The notes below the pieces were generated by a model that was not told where the DNA came from, searched no databases, and was given only the letters and a program-made list of their open reading frames with translations. Source: CAYFVR01 sp964346545 (GTDB taxonomy: Bacteria > Desulfobacterota > Desulfobacteria > Desulfobacterales > Desulfococcaceae). From it: a stretch of DNA of 5,850 bases. A program made the position numbers and the translations under genes. Shown here piece after piece: positions 1 to 5,850 of the stretch (positions within the stretch are counted from its first letter, which is position 1; each line of letters starts with the position of its first letter). The stretch lies in assembly GCA_964346545.1 (NCBI GenBank), contig CAYFVR010000277.1, forward strand, positions 1 to 5,850, written 5' to 3'.

Positions 1-115
1 TCTTGTCAATATCCAATTCCGGAGGATTCAGGCTCCGCAACAGGGAATCGACAAGAATGGTCCGTTCCTCCACCGGCAAAGATCCAGCTTCATCGATTAA
101 GTCTTTGATCTTCAT
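1..115 (-). CDS. Addiction module component family protein (antitoxin-like), second tandem copy, C-terminus beyond window
   Basis: Only the first 38 residues are inside the window; the frame is open at position 1. The protein starts MKIKDLIDEAGSLPVEERT and continues with a leucine-rich helix (LVDSLLRSLN) and an acidic stretch (PELDID). This is the typical N-terminal half of the small proteins (about 70-75 residues) annotated as 'putative addiction module component' (TIGR02574 type). These are usually encoded directly before a RelE/ParE-type toxin. That family assignment is from memory of the pattern, not a search. The ATG at 115-113 is preceded by a near-perfect Shine-Dalgarno, GGAGGT, six bases upstream, so this copy looks translatable. 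The family's W..E..RR second half, and any toxin partner, would lie beyond position 1. The frame also stays open upstream into the remains of the first copy. Confidence 0.72.
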   Translation of the reverse strand, partial: MKIKDLIDEAGSLPVEERTILVDSLLRSLNPPELDIDK

Positions 116-308
116 CGGACGACCTCCAATTCGGAGCGATTCGTGATGGTACGCGTCCAAACGGGGGCGGAGTTCCTCCTCCCAGGCACGGTTCACTTCC
201 TTTCATGTCTTCCGCCTCCCCGTCGTCGAGACTTTTCAACAGGCATCGCGCCAGCTTTGCTCGATCAGAGGCGGGAAGATTTAATACCTCGGATTCCAGT
301 TGCTCCAA
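116..308 (-). pseudogene. Frameshifted addiction module component (antitoxin-like), first tandem copy
   Basis: The first part reads, from a TTG at 308-306, MEQLESEVLNLPASDRAKL and then a helix ending in CLLKSLDDGEAEDM. This is a good match to the N-terminal half of the addiction module component family. After ATG (206-204) that frame gives unrelated, glycine/proline-rich sequence and stops at position 90. The next frame, taken after the AAA run at 203-201, gives KEVNRAWEEELRPRLDAY, the family's expected second half with its conserved W..E..R pattern. One A too many at 201-203 restores everything, so this is a one-base insertion or a sequencing error. In the corrected frame there is no stop before the ATG of the second copy at 115, so the family's usual C-terminal tail is missing. 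No ATG is available at the N-terminus, and the TTG start has no clear ribosome binding site. It follows the upstream gene by three bases. It may be decayed, or it may be intact with a base-calling error. Confidence 0.65.
122..127 (-). promoter_or_regulatory. Shine-Dalgarno of the second antitoxin-like gene
   Basis: The minus strand reads GGAGGT, then a six-base spacer, then ATG at 115. This strong site decides the start of the second copy. It favours independent initiation over a product that continues from the first copy. Confidence 0.7.
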
Positions 309-311
309 CGC

Positions 312-1283
312 TCACGCCGTGGCCTTCACCAAGGCAATAAACTCTGGCTCGATCGAATCGATAGATTTGACCATCGGTGCAGCGCTTTCGAGGTAGCCCT
401 TTTCCGCCAGATACGCGAAAAACAGCCGCAACGCCGGAGGCCAACAAGTATATTCGGGAGGCTTCACGATGGCTTTCCGCATGACAAAACCCATGAAAAA
501 GCCATCGAGGACATTCTTCGACACATTCCGGAGTCCAATCCCCTCGTATTGATACAGGAAGGCCAGAAACAAATCGGCGCAAAATGGAAAGAGGTCTTGG
601 TATGCCTCGGGACAACCTTTCGCGTTCAGCCACGCTTCGAAAGACTCCCGAAACAGGTCCTGCATGGATAGAAAGTGCGATTCCCAATCATCGTAATCGG
701 CCTCTTCGTCCATAAATCGATCCATCCGCAGCAGGGCGTCAATCAGTTTCCGGTCATTTGGGGTATCCGGAACGGCATCTTCGGATAGTTGGAGTTGATC
801 TTCGTCGAATTGGACGATTTCATACTCGGTGTCCTTCCGCATGAACATGGTCATTGCGCCTTGGGGCTGAACCTCTTCCGGGAACAGATGGGCTTTGCGT
901 TCGATCATGCGGTTGAAAAAGGCTTCCGCCTCCCGCAGCGTTAGATGCAAGGTCTTCGATATGTTCTGGATCAGGTCTTTCTGCGATTTCTTTTCCAGAA
1001 CACCGGATGGCGACGCGAAATTCCAAAGGGCCACGCCGATTTGCAACGCGTCGTTCGGATCGGCGACCGTGCCGTTTTCCACGTATTCCATGATCGGGGC
1101 GGCGAATTCCATCATGGCCTGGGTCATGGAAACCGCTCGAAATCCCTTCGGCGCCTCGTCGCCACCGCCCAGCCCCATCCTGCTCATCAACGACGATACC
1201 GACGCTTTCGACTGGCTCTTCCCGCGCGTTCGCTTTTTGGACTTTTTCTTTGTTTTGGATCGGGAGGGTTTCTTTTTGGTCAT
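312..1283 (-). CDS. Protein of unknown function with basic N-terminal tail and alpha-helical body (323 aa)
   Basis: I do not recognise this protein. The ATG at 1283-1281 is supported by AAAGGGG nine bases upstream (1299-1293), and the stop is TGA at 314-312. Residues 3-27 are almost all Lys, Arg, Ser and Thr (KKKPSRSKTKKKSKKRTRGK), probably a disordered tail that could bind nucleic acid or another polyanion. A glycine-rich linker follows (about 37-41). The body, about 50-320, appears mostly helical, with a very acidic stretch at about 159-200 (many Asp and Glu). A hydrophobic, Phe-rich C-terminal section follows (about 229-300, including LFPFCADLFLAFLYQYEG and WPPALRLFFAYLAEKGYL). No signal peptide or clear transmembrane segment is seen. 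The C-terminal pattern faintly recalls helical regions of bacterial SEC-C-motif proteins, but no SEC-C zinc motif is present, so I assign no function. It lies downstream of argF after a 152-base gap and directly before the antitoxin-like copies. The coding capacity and codon pattern make a real gene likely. Confidence 0.8.
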   Translation of the reverse strand: MTKKKPSRSKTKKKSKKRTRGKSQSKASVSSLMSRMGLGGGDEAPKGFRAVSMTQAMMEFAAPIMEYVENGTVADPNDALQIGVALWNFASPSGVLEKKSQKDLIQNISKTLHLTLREAEAFFNRMIERKAHLFPEEVQPQGAMTMFMRKDTEYEIVQFDEDQLQLSEDAVPDTPNDRKLIDALLRMDRFMDEEADYDDWESHFLSMQDLFRESFEAWLNAKGCPEAYQDLFPFCADLFLAFLYQYEGIGLRNVSKNVLDGFFMGFVMRKAIVKPPEYTCWPPALRLFFAYLAEKGYLESAAPMVKSIDSIEPEFIALVKATA

Positions 1284-1435
1284 GAAATAATTCCCCTTTC
1301 TTGCGTTTTTCTGCGATGACGACGATCATTCAGCGGTAGGGAGGTAGTCGCCAAGGCCGGGAAACGGCCCCTCGGAAAACCAGAAAATTTTGATCAAGTC
1401 CGCCTTGCTCCCTCCGCTCCTGAAATAGAAAATGG

Positions 1436-2350
1436 CTATCCCCCCATCCCCCACTCCAAAACCGCCTTATGCAAATGCATCTTGTTCTCCGCCTGATCCC
1501 ACACCACCGACCTCGGCCCCTCCAGCACCGCCTCGGAAATTTCCTCTCCCCGATGGGCGGGCAGGCAGTGCATCACCACCGCCTTCTCCGGGGCCTTCGC
1601 CAGCAAATCCTGGTTGACCTGGAACGGCTTGAACTTCTCCAGCCGCGCCGCCAGCTCCTCTTCCTGGCCCATGGATGCCCAGACGTCGGTGTAAATCACG
1701 TCCGCTTCCGCCACGGCCTCCGCCGGATCGCTCGTCAACCGAATCGTATCCGGCCGCGCCGCCATGGCCGGCTTCAGGACATCTTCCCTTGGCGTGAAGC
1801 CCTCCGGGCAGGCCAGATTCAATTTGAAGCCCAAAATGGACGCCGCGCCGATCCAGGAATTGGCCACGTTGTTGCCGTCCCCCACCCAGGCCACCGTCGC
1901 CTCCGCGTATCCGCCCACCACCTCCACCACCGTCATCAGGTCGCTCAAAACCTGGCAGGGATGATACAGGTCGGTCAGCGCGTTGATCACCGGAATCCCG
2001 GCATACTTGGCGAATTCGTCCACCCGCTCCTGGGCGTAGGTCCGGATCGCCAAGGCGTCCACGTAGCGGCCCAATACCCGGGCCGTGTCCGCGATGGGCT
2101 CCTTCCGGGCCATCTGGGTGGTGTCGGCCTGGATGTAGAGCGGCGTTCCCCCGAGCTGGGCCATGGCCGTCTCGAAGGAAACCCGCGTCCGAGTGGACGC
2201 CTTGTCGAAGAGCAGCCCGAGGGTTTTCCCCGCCAGCGGCTGATCCACGATGCCCCGCCGCCGCCGCGCCTTGAGTTCGATGGCCCGATTCAGCAAATGA
2301 TCGATTTGTTCCGCCGTCAGGTCCAAAAGGGAACGGATGCTCCGGGTCAT
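1436..2350 (-). CDS. argF: Ornithine carbamoyltransferase
   Basis: A cytoplasmic enzyme (EC 2.1.3.3) that makes citrulline from ornithine and carbamoyl phosphate in arginine synthesis. The 304 residues match the family's usual length. The carbamoyl-phosphate motif STRTR is at 52-56 inside FDKASTRTRVSFE. HPCQ is at 130-133 (DLYHPCQVLSD), the ornithine-binding DVWASMG is at 222-228, and the HCLP loop is at 261-264 (HCLPAHRGEEI). The SMG and HCLP motifs identify ornithine rather than aspartate as the second substrate. The ATG at 2350-2348 overlaps the argD stop in an ATGA junction. It has an excellent Shine-Dalgarno, AAGGAGG, seven bases upstream inside argD. The stop is TAG at 1438-1436. It is the last gene of the arg cluster here; no argG or argH follows, and I see no clear terminator after it. 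The name argF is used on the biosynthetic context; a catabolic role is unlikely next to argB and argD. Confidence 0.97.
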   Translation of the reverse strand: MTRSIRSLLDLTAEQIDHLLNRAIELKARRRRGIVDQPLAGKTLGLLFDKASTRTRVSFETAMAQLGGTPLYIQADTTQMARKEPIADTARVLGRYVDALAIRTYAQERVDEFAKYAGIPVINALTDLYHPCQVLSDLMTVVEVVGGYAEATVAWVGDGNNVANSWIGAASILGFKLNLACPEGFTPREDVLKPAMAARPDTIRLTSDPAEAVAEADVIYTDVWASMGQEEELAARLEKFKPFQVNQDLLAKAPEKAVVMHCLPAHRGEEISEAVLEGPRSVVWDQAENKMHLHKAVLEWGMGG

Positions 2351-3540
2351 GGCGCGGCCTCCTTCAGTATCTCGTCCAGGGTCTCCACCAGCCCGTCGAT
2401 GGCGGGCCGATCCACGATCAGCGGCGGGGCGAAACGCAGCACGGTCTCCTGGATGCAGTTGATCAGATAGCCCCGTTCCATGGCCGCCTTTACCACCGGC
2501 GCGCCGGGAACCGTCAATTCCAGACCATTCAGCAAACCGACCCCGCGCACCGCCGCGACCACCGAATGCCGCTCCTTCAGCGCCCCGAGCCGTTCCCGGA
2601 AATATTGCCCCGTCCGATCGCAATGGTCGATGATGCCCTCGGATTCCAGCGTCTTCAGCACGGCCAACGCGGCGGCGGTAATCACCGGCGTCCCGCCGAA
2701 GGTGGTGGCGTGGGCGCCCGGTCCAAACGCGGCGGCCACCTCTTCCCGGGCCAGCATGGCCCCGATGGGCAGCCCGTTCCCCAGCGCCTTGGCCAGGGAC
2801 ATGATGTCCGGGGCCACGCCGGAATGCTCGTGGGCGAACAGTCGCCCCGTGCGGCCCACCCCGGTCTGCACCTCGTCGTAGATCAGCAGCGCCCCGGCGG
2901 AATCGCAGATTTCCCGGACTTGTGCGAGATAGTCCGAATCGGGAACGACCACGCCGCCCTCCCCCTGCACCGGCTCCAGCAGCACCCCGCAGGTTTCCGG
3001 ACCCACCGCCTGCCGCAACGCCTCCACGTCGTTGTAGGGCACGAAGTCGAAGCCCTCCAGGATGGGCGCGAAGCCGGTCTTGATCTTGTCCTGCCCCGTG
3101 GCGGAAAGGGCCCCCAGGGTCCGGCCGTGGAAGGATTTCTCCGCCGCGACGATTCGAAAGCGGCCCGATTCGCCCCGGTCGTGGAAGTGGCGCCGGGCCA
3201 GCTTGATGGCCGCCTCGTTGGCCTCGGCCCCGCTGTTGCAGAAAAAAACCCGGTCGGCGAAGCAGCGGGCGGTGAGCCATTCGGCCAGCTCGATCTGGGG
3301 AATCGTGTAGAACAGGTTGGAAACGTGGCAGAGGCGGCGGGCCTGGTCGCAAATGGCCTCGGCGACGGCGGGATGGGCGTGGCCCAGGCAGCAGACCGCG
3401 ATGCCCGCGATAAAATCGGTGTAGGCCCGGCCTTCCGTATCCCAGACCGTGCAACCCTCGCCCCGTTCCAGCACCAGCGGATGCCGGGCATAGGTCGCGG
3501 CCATGGCGGCGTCCGCCCGCTCCATGAGTTGCTTCGTCAT
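2347..3540 (-). CDS. argD: Acetylornithine aminotransferase
   Basis: A class III, PLP-dependent aminotransferase (EC 2.6.1.11) that converts N-acetylglutamate semialdehyde to N-acetylornithine with glutamate as amino donor. The protein has 397 residues, normal for ArgD. Visible features are the PLP phosphate-binding CNSGAEANE (101-109), FHGRTLGALS (137-146), EPVQGEGG (189-196), the YDEVQTGVGRTG segment with the PLP-contacting Asp222, and the Schiff-base lysine K251 in SLAKALGNGLPIGA. LRFAPPL (368-374) is near the C-terminus. The frame is open further upstream, to 3660, but that extension lies inside argB and has no family similarity. The ATG at 3540-3538 overlaps the argB stop as ATGA, and the upstream AGGTGA fits a ribosome binding site. 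The downstream junction with argF is another ATGA overlap. The enzyme can also serve as succinyldiaminopimelate aminotransferase in lysine synthesis in some bacteria; the neighbours argue for arginine as the main role. Confidence 0.96.
   Translation of the reverse strand: MTKQLMERADAAMAATYARHPLVLERGEGCTVWDTEGRAYTDFIAGIAVCCLGHAHPAVAEAICDQARRLCHVSNLFYTIPQIELAEWLTARCFADRVFFCNSGAEANEAAIKLARRHFHDRGESGRFRIVAAEKSFHGRTLGALSATGQDKIKTGFAPILEGFDFVPYNDVEALRQAVGPETCGVLLEPVQGEGGVVVPDSDYLAQVREICDSAGALLIYDEVQTGVGRTGRLFAHEHSGVAPDIMSLAKALGNGLPIGAMLAREEVAAAFGPGAHATTFGGTPVITAAALAVLKTLESEGIIDHCDRTGQYFRERLGALKERHSVVAAVRGVGLLNGLELTVPGAPVVKAAMERGYLINCIQETVLRFAPPLIVDRPAIDGLVETLDEILKEAAP
2358..2364 (-). promoter_or_regulatory. 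Shine-Dalgarno of argF
   Basis: AAGGAGG on the minus strand lies seven bases before the argF ATG, within the last codons of argD. Although the genes overlap, argF can recruit its own ribosomes or re-use those ending argD. Confidence 0.75.
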
Positions 3541-4412
3541 GCCGTCACCTGCGTGCCGATGCCGCTGTCCGTAAACAATTCCAGAAGCAGCGCATGGCGT
3601 TTTTTCCCGTTGATGATGTGGGCCTTGCCCACCCCGTTGCCGATGGCGTCCAGGGCGCATTCCACCTTGGGAATCATCCCGCCCGAAATGCCGCCGCTCT
3701 GGATCATGGCCCCGGCCGAATCCGCGTCCACGGTGGAAACCAGGTTTCCCTCGCCGTCCAGCACCCCGTCCACGTCGGTCATCAGGATCAGCCGGCCGGC
3801 GCCCAGGGCCTGGGCCACCTTGCCCGCCACCAGATCGGCGTTGATGTTCAGGCTCTCGCCGTCCTCGCCCACGCCCACCGGCGCGATGATGGGGATGAAG
3901 CCGCGCCCGGTCAGGGTGTCGATGAGGGTCGGGTCCACCCGGGTCACTTCGCCCACCAGGCCCGGATCGATGATCTCCGGCGGCTTGTTGGCGTCTTCCC
4001 GGTGGTAGATTTTGAGCTTCCGGGCCGCGAGCAGGCCGCCGTCCTTGCCGGTGAGCCCCACCGCCTTGCCGCCCTCGCGGTTGATGCGGGCCACGATGGA
4101 TTTGTTCACCTTCCCGCCCAGCACCATTTCCACCACGTCCATGGTGGGCGCGTCGGTCAGCCTCATGCCGCGCACGAAGCGGGTGGCGATGCCCATCTGG
4201 TCCAGCACCTGATTGATCTGGGGACCGCCGCCGTGGACCACCACCGGGTTGAGCCCGATGAACTTGAGCAGGGTGACGTCGCTGGCGAAGTCGCGCTTGA
4301 GCTGGTCGTCCGCCATGGCGTGGCCGCCGTATTTGATGACGATGGTCATGCCGTGAAAATGGCGAATGTAGGGCAGGGCCTCGGTGAGGATGTCGGCGAC
4401 GTTGGCGTGCAT
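3537..4412 (-). CDS. argB: Acetylglutamate kinase, arginine-inhibited type
   Basis: An amino acid kinase family enzyme (EC 2.7.2.8) that phosphorylates N-acetylglutamate, the second step of arginine synthesis. It has 291 residues. Motifs are VIKYGGHAM (25-33, phosphate-binding lysine K27), VVHGGGPQIN (58-67), the acetylglutamate-binding SLNINADLVAGKVA (187-200), MTDVDGVLD (211-219) and the nucleotide-site lysine in GGMIPKV (K249). The N-terminal helix (about 4-20, ILTEALPYIRHF) and the C-terminal HALLLELFTDSGIGTQ (273-288) are, from published work on the family, marks of hexameric, arginine-inhibited kinases. Feedback inhibition by arginine is therefore a good inference. The ATG at 4412-4410 has AAGGA five bases upstream. 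It is the first gene of the arg cluster, 122 bases after hslU, and its TGA overlaps the argD start as ATGA. Confidence 0.97.
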   Translation of the reverse strand: MHANVADILTEALPYIRHFHGMTIVIKYGGHAMADDQLKRDFASDVTLLKFIGLNPVVVHGGGPQINQVLDQMGIATRFVRGMRLTDAPTMDVVEMVLGGKVNKSIVARINREGGKAVGLTGKDGGLLAARKLKIYHREDANKPPEIIDPGLVGEVTRVDPTLIDTLTGRGFIPIIAPVGVGEDGESLNINADLVAGKVAQALGAGRLILMTDVDGVLDGEGNLVSTVDADSAGAMIQSGGISGGMIPKVECALDAIGNGVGKAHIINGKKRHALLLELFTDSGIGTQVTA

Positions 4413-4417
4413 GGCGT

Positions 4418-4422
4418 TCCTT
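4418..4422 (-). promoter_or_regulatory. Shine-Dalgarno of argB
   Basis: AAGGA on the minus strand, five bases before the argB ATG, supports this start. No in-frame alternative is needed, because the family N-terminal helix begins within the first few residues. Confidence 0.65.
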
Positions 4423-4458
4423 AAAAAAATATAGCTTGACAGGTTTTCCGTTTCGAGG

Positions 4459-4497
4459 AAAAAAAATCCCCCCGGCCCCCTTTACAAAAGGGGGGGG
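4459..4497 (-). terminator. C/G-rich hairpin with T-tract between hslU and argB (terminator or dispersed palindromic repeat)
   Basis: In the minus-strand transcript, a run of C followed by TTT (4494-4487 side) pairs perfectly over eight base pairs with AAAGGGGG (4483-4476 side), leaving a three-base loop (4486-4484). A GGCC step, six G and an A follow, then eight T (4466-4459). The eight C can alternatively pair with the last six G, which would put the T-tract almost directly after the stem, as in a Rho-independent terminator. The element starts about 37 bases after the hslU stop, a sensible place to end hslU transcription. The same CCCCCTTT.CAAAGGGGG layout is known to me from repeated palindromes in some deltaproteobacterial genomes, so it may also be a repeat copy. 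Function not shown. Confidence 0.55.
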
Positions 4498-4534
4498 AAC
4501 CGGACGAACCGCCTAAAGTAAAAGCAGAACCGAT

Positions 4535-5850
4535 TTATAGAATATACCGGCTCAAATCCTCGTCGGCGGAAATGTCGGCCAGCTTGGAACGGACGTATTC
4601 CCGATCCACCACGACCTTCGTATCCGCGAGATCCGGCGCGTCGAAGAGAGGATCTTCCAGCAGCCGCTCCATCAGCGTGTGGAGTCGGCGGGCGCCGATG
4701 TTCTCGGTCATCTCGTTGACCTCCTGGGCGAACCGGGCCAGCTCTTCCACGCCGTCCTCGGTGAAGGACAGCTCCACGCCTTCGGTCCCCAGCAGCGCCT
4801 CGTACTGGAGGGTCAGGGCGTTCCGGGGTTCGGTGAGAATGCGGACGAATTCGGCCCGGCCCAAATCATTCAGCTCCACCCGAATGGGAAAGCGCCCCTG
4901 AAGTTCCGGAATCAGGTCCGACGGCTTGCTGGTGTGAAACGCGCCGGCGGCCATGAAAAGAATGTGGTCGGTTTTCACCGGGCCGTATTTGGTGGTGACG
5001 GTGGAGCCCTCCACGATGGGCAGCAGGTCCCGCTGCACCCCTTCCCGGGAGACGTCGGGCCCCTGGCCGCCCTCCCGGCCGGTGATCTTGTCGATCTCGT
5101 CCAGAAAAATGATGCCCGACTGCTCCACCTTCTCCACCGCCTTGCGGATCACGGCGTCATGGTCCACCAAGTTCTGGGCCTCCTCCTGGGTCAGCAGGTC
5201 CAGCGCCTCGGCAACCTTCACCTTCCGGCGGCGGGTATTCTTGGGCATCAGGTTGCTGAACATGTCCTTGAAATTGACGCCCATCTCCTCCATCCCGGCG
5301 TTGGAGAAAATCTCCACCATGGGGGTGGACCGGTCGCTCACGTCGATGTCCACGTACCGCTCGTCCAGCTTGCCCTTGCGAAGCATGGACCGCAATTTTT
5401 CGCGGGTGGAGCTTCCCGATTCCCGCTCCGGCGTGACCAGCTCCATGGCGGCCGGGCCGCTATCTTCCTCCCGCTGGTTTCCGCTGGAGGTGGGCAGCAG
5501 CATGTCCAGCAGCCGCTCCTCCGCCACACGCCGGGCCTGGGGCTGAACCGCCTCCTGCTCCCGGGTTTTCAGGGCGCCTACGGTGACGTCCACCAGATCG
5601 CGGACCATGGACTCCACGTCGCGGCCCACGTAGCCCACCTCGGTGAACTTGGACGCCTCCACCTTGGTGAAAGGCGAGTCGGTCAGTCGGGAGAGCCGGC
5701 GGGCGATCTCGGTTTTGCCCACGCCGGTGGGGCCGATGAGGATGATGTTCTTGGGCGCGATCTCGTCCTTCAGCTCGTCGCCCACCTGCTGGCGTCGCCA
5801 GCGGTTCCGCAGGGCCACGGCCACGGACCGTTTCGCCGCCTGCTGGCCGA
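4535..5850 (-). CDS. hslU: HslU (ClpY), ATPase subunit of the HslUV protease, N-terminus beyond window
   Basis: A cytoplasmic AAA+ unfoldase that feeds substrates into the HslV (ClpQ) peptidase. The window holds 437 residues and the TAA stop at 4537-4535. The frame continues past 5850 with (I)GQQAAKRSVAVALRNRWRR, so roughly the first 15-20 residues are missing; the GTG at 5824 is an internal valine, not the start. Counting from that valine: Walker A GPTGVGKT (31-38), pore loop GYVGRD (64-69), the insertion (I) domain about 90-225, Walker B IIFLDEIDK (238-246), arginine finger in LQGRFPIRVEL (R311), sensor-2 GARRLHT (377-383) and the C-terminal SRYIL. The free C-terminal tail ending in RYIL is the part that inserts into HslV and activates it. 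The I domain and tail set it apart from ClpX. hslV normally sits just upstream, which would be outside the window. All key residues are present. Confidence 0.97.
   Translation of the reverse strand, partial: GQQAAKRSVAVALRNRWRRQQVGDELKDEIAPKNIILIGPTGVGKTEIARRLSRLTDSPFTKVEASKFTEVGYVGRDVESMVRDLVDVTVGALKTREQEAVQPQARRVAEERLLDMLLPTSSGNQREEDSGPAAMELVTPERESGSSTREKLRSMLRKGKLDERYVDIDVSDRSTPMVEIFSNAGMEEMGVNFKDMFSNLMPKNTRRRKVKVAEALDLLTQEEAQNLVDHDAVIRKAVEKVEQSGIIFLDEIDKITGREGGQGPDVSREGVQRDLLPIVEGSTVTTKYGPVKTDHILFMAAGAFHTSKPSDLIPELQGRFPIRVELNDLGRAEFVRILTEPRNALTLQYEALLGTEGVELSFTEDGVEELARFAQEVNEMTENIGARRLHTLMERLLEDPLFDAPDLADTKVVVDREYVRSKLADISADEDLSRYIL

Noticed and set aside
820..1329. 169-codon minus-strand frame overlapping the start of the unknown gene
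   Set aside because: It overlaps the 323-residue frame that has a better ribosome binding site and natural composition; this one is Arg/Gly-rich and looks like a shadow.
1355..1369. GGCCG/CGGCC hairpin in the spacer between argF and the unknown gene
   Set aside because: The stem is only five base pairs and no T-tract follows on either strand, so it does not support a terminator.
3541..3660. Upstream extension of argD to 3660
   Set aside because: The extra 40 residues lie inside argB, look like out-of-frame sequence and exceed the family length; the ATGA-overlap start at 3540 fits much better.
2566..4008. 480-codon open frame on the plus strand across argD and argB
   Set aside because: It is antisense to two clearly functional enzymes, has low-complexity Gly/Pro/His/Arg-rich composition and resembles no family. 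Long antisense frames are expected in GC-rich coding DNA.
3594..4424. 276-codon open frame on the plus strand opposite argB
   Set aside because: It mirrors argB almost exactly, with His/Asp/Val-rich content typical of the reverse complement of a real gene, and has no recognisable domain.
4428..4456. Promoter-like TCGAAA and TATATT with a 17-base gap upstream of argB on the minus strand
   Set aside because: The spacing is good, but transcription would begin around 4421, inside the argB Shine-Dalgarno, leaving almost no leader. Probably a chance match in AT-rich spacer.
5822..5824. GTG as the start of hslU
   Set aside because: The frame continues upstream with GQQAAKRS, which matches the conserved HslU sequence before VALRNRWRR, so the codon is an internal valine and the gene is cut by the window edge.

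Overview
The window is a run of genes that are all on the minus strand, so transcription goes from high to low coordinates. In reading order they are the ATPase gene hslU (its N-terminus lies beyond position 5850), the arginine-biosynthesis cluster argB-argD-argF, a gene of unknown function, and two tandem copies of a small 'addiction module component' antitoxin-type gene. The first copy is frameshifted and the second is cut off at position 1. The content is bacterial and GC-rich. The hslU-argB-argD-argF order and a C/G-rich palindrome between hslU and argB remind me of Desulfobacterota (former Deltaproteobacteria), but this is from memory and cannot be proven from the window.

Region 4535-5850 is hslU, the AAA+ unfoldase of the HslUV protease. 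hslV would be expected just outside the window. Region 4413-4534 is a 122-base spacer with a strong hairpin followed by a T-tract in the transcript sense. It is either an intrinsic terminator for hslU or a copy of a dispersed palindromic repeat, or both.

Region 1436-4412 is a compact argB-argD-argF operon. Both junctions are 4-base ATGA overlaps, which points to translational coupling. The three enzymes are N-acetylglutamate kinase, acetylornithine aminotransferase and ornithine carbamoyltransferase. ArgB has the N-terminal helix and C-terminal signature of arginine-inhibited kinases, so feedback control probably acts there. argC, argJ/argE, argG and argH are not in the window.

Region 1-1435 differs in character. 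A 152-base spacer (1284-1435) has no convincing terminator or promoter. It is followed by a 323-residue protein with a very basic N-terminal tail and an alpha-helical body that I cannot assign. Three bases after its stop come the two antitoxin-like copies. This part is visibly less GC-rich: bases 961-1020 contain 29 G/C of 60, against 45 of 60 in bases 3781-3840 of argB. It looks like an accessory segment next to a housekeeping operon.

I see no clearly new system. The part most worth a second look is the tandem, partly decayed antitoxin locus at the left edge.
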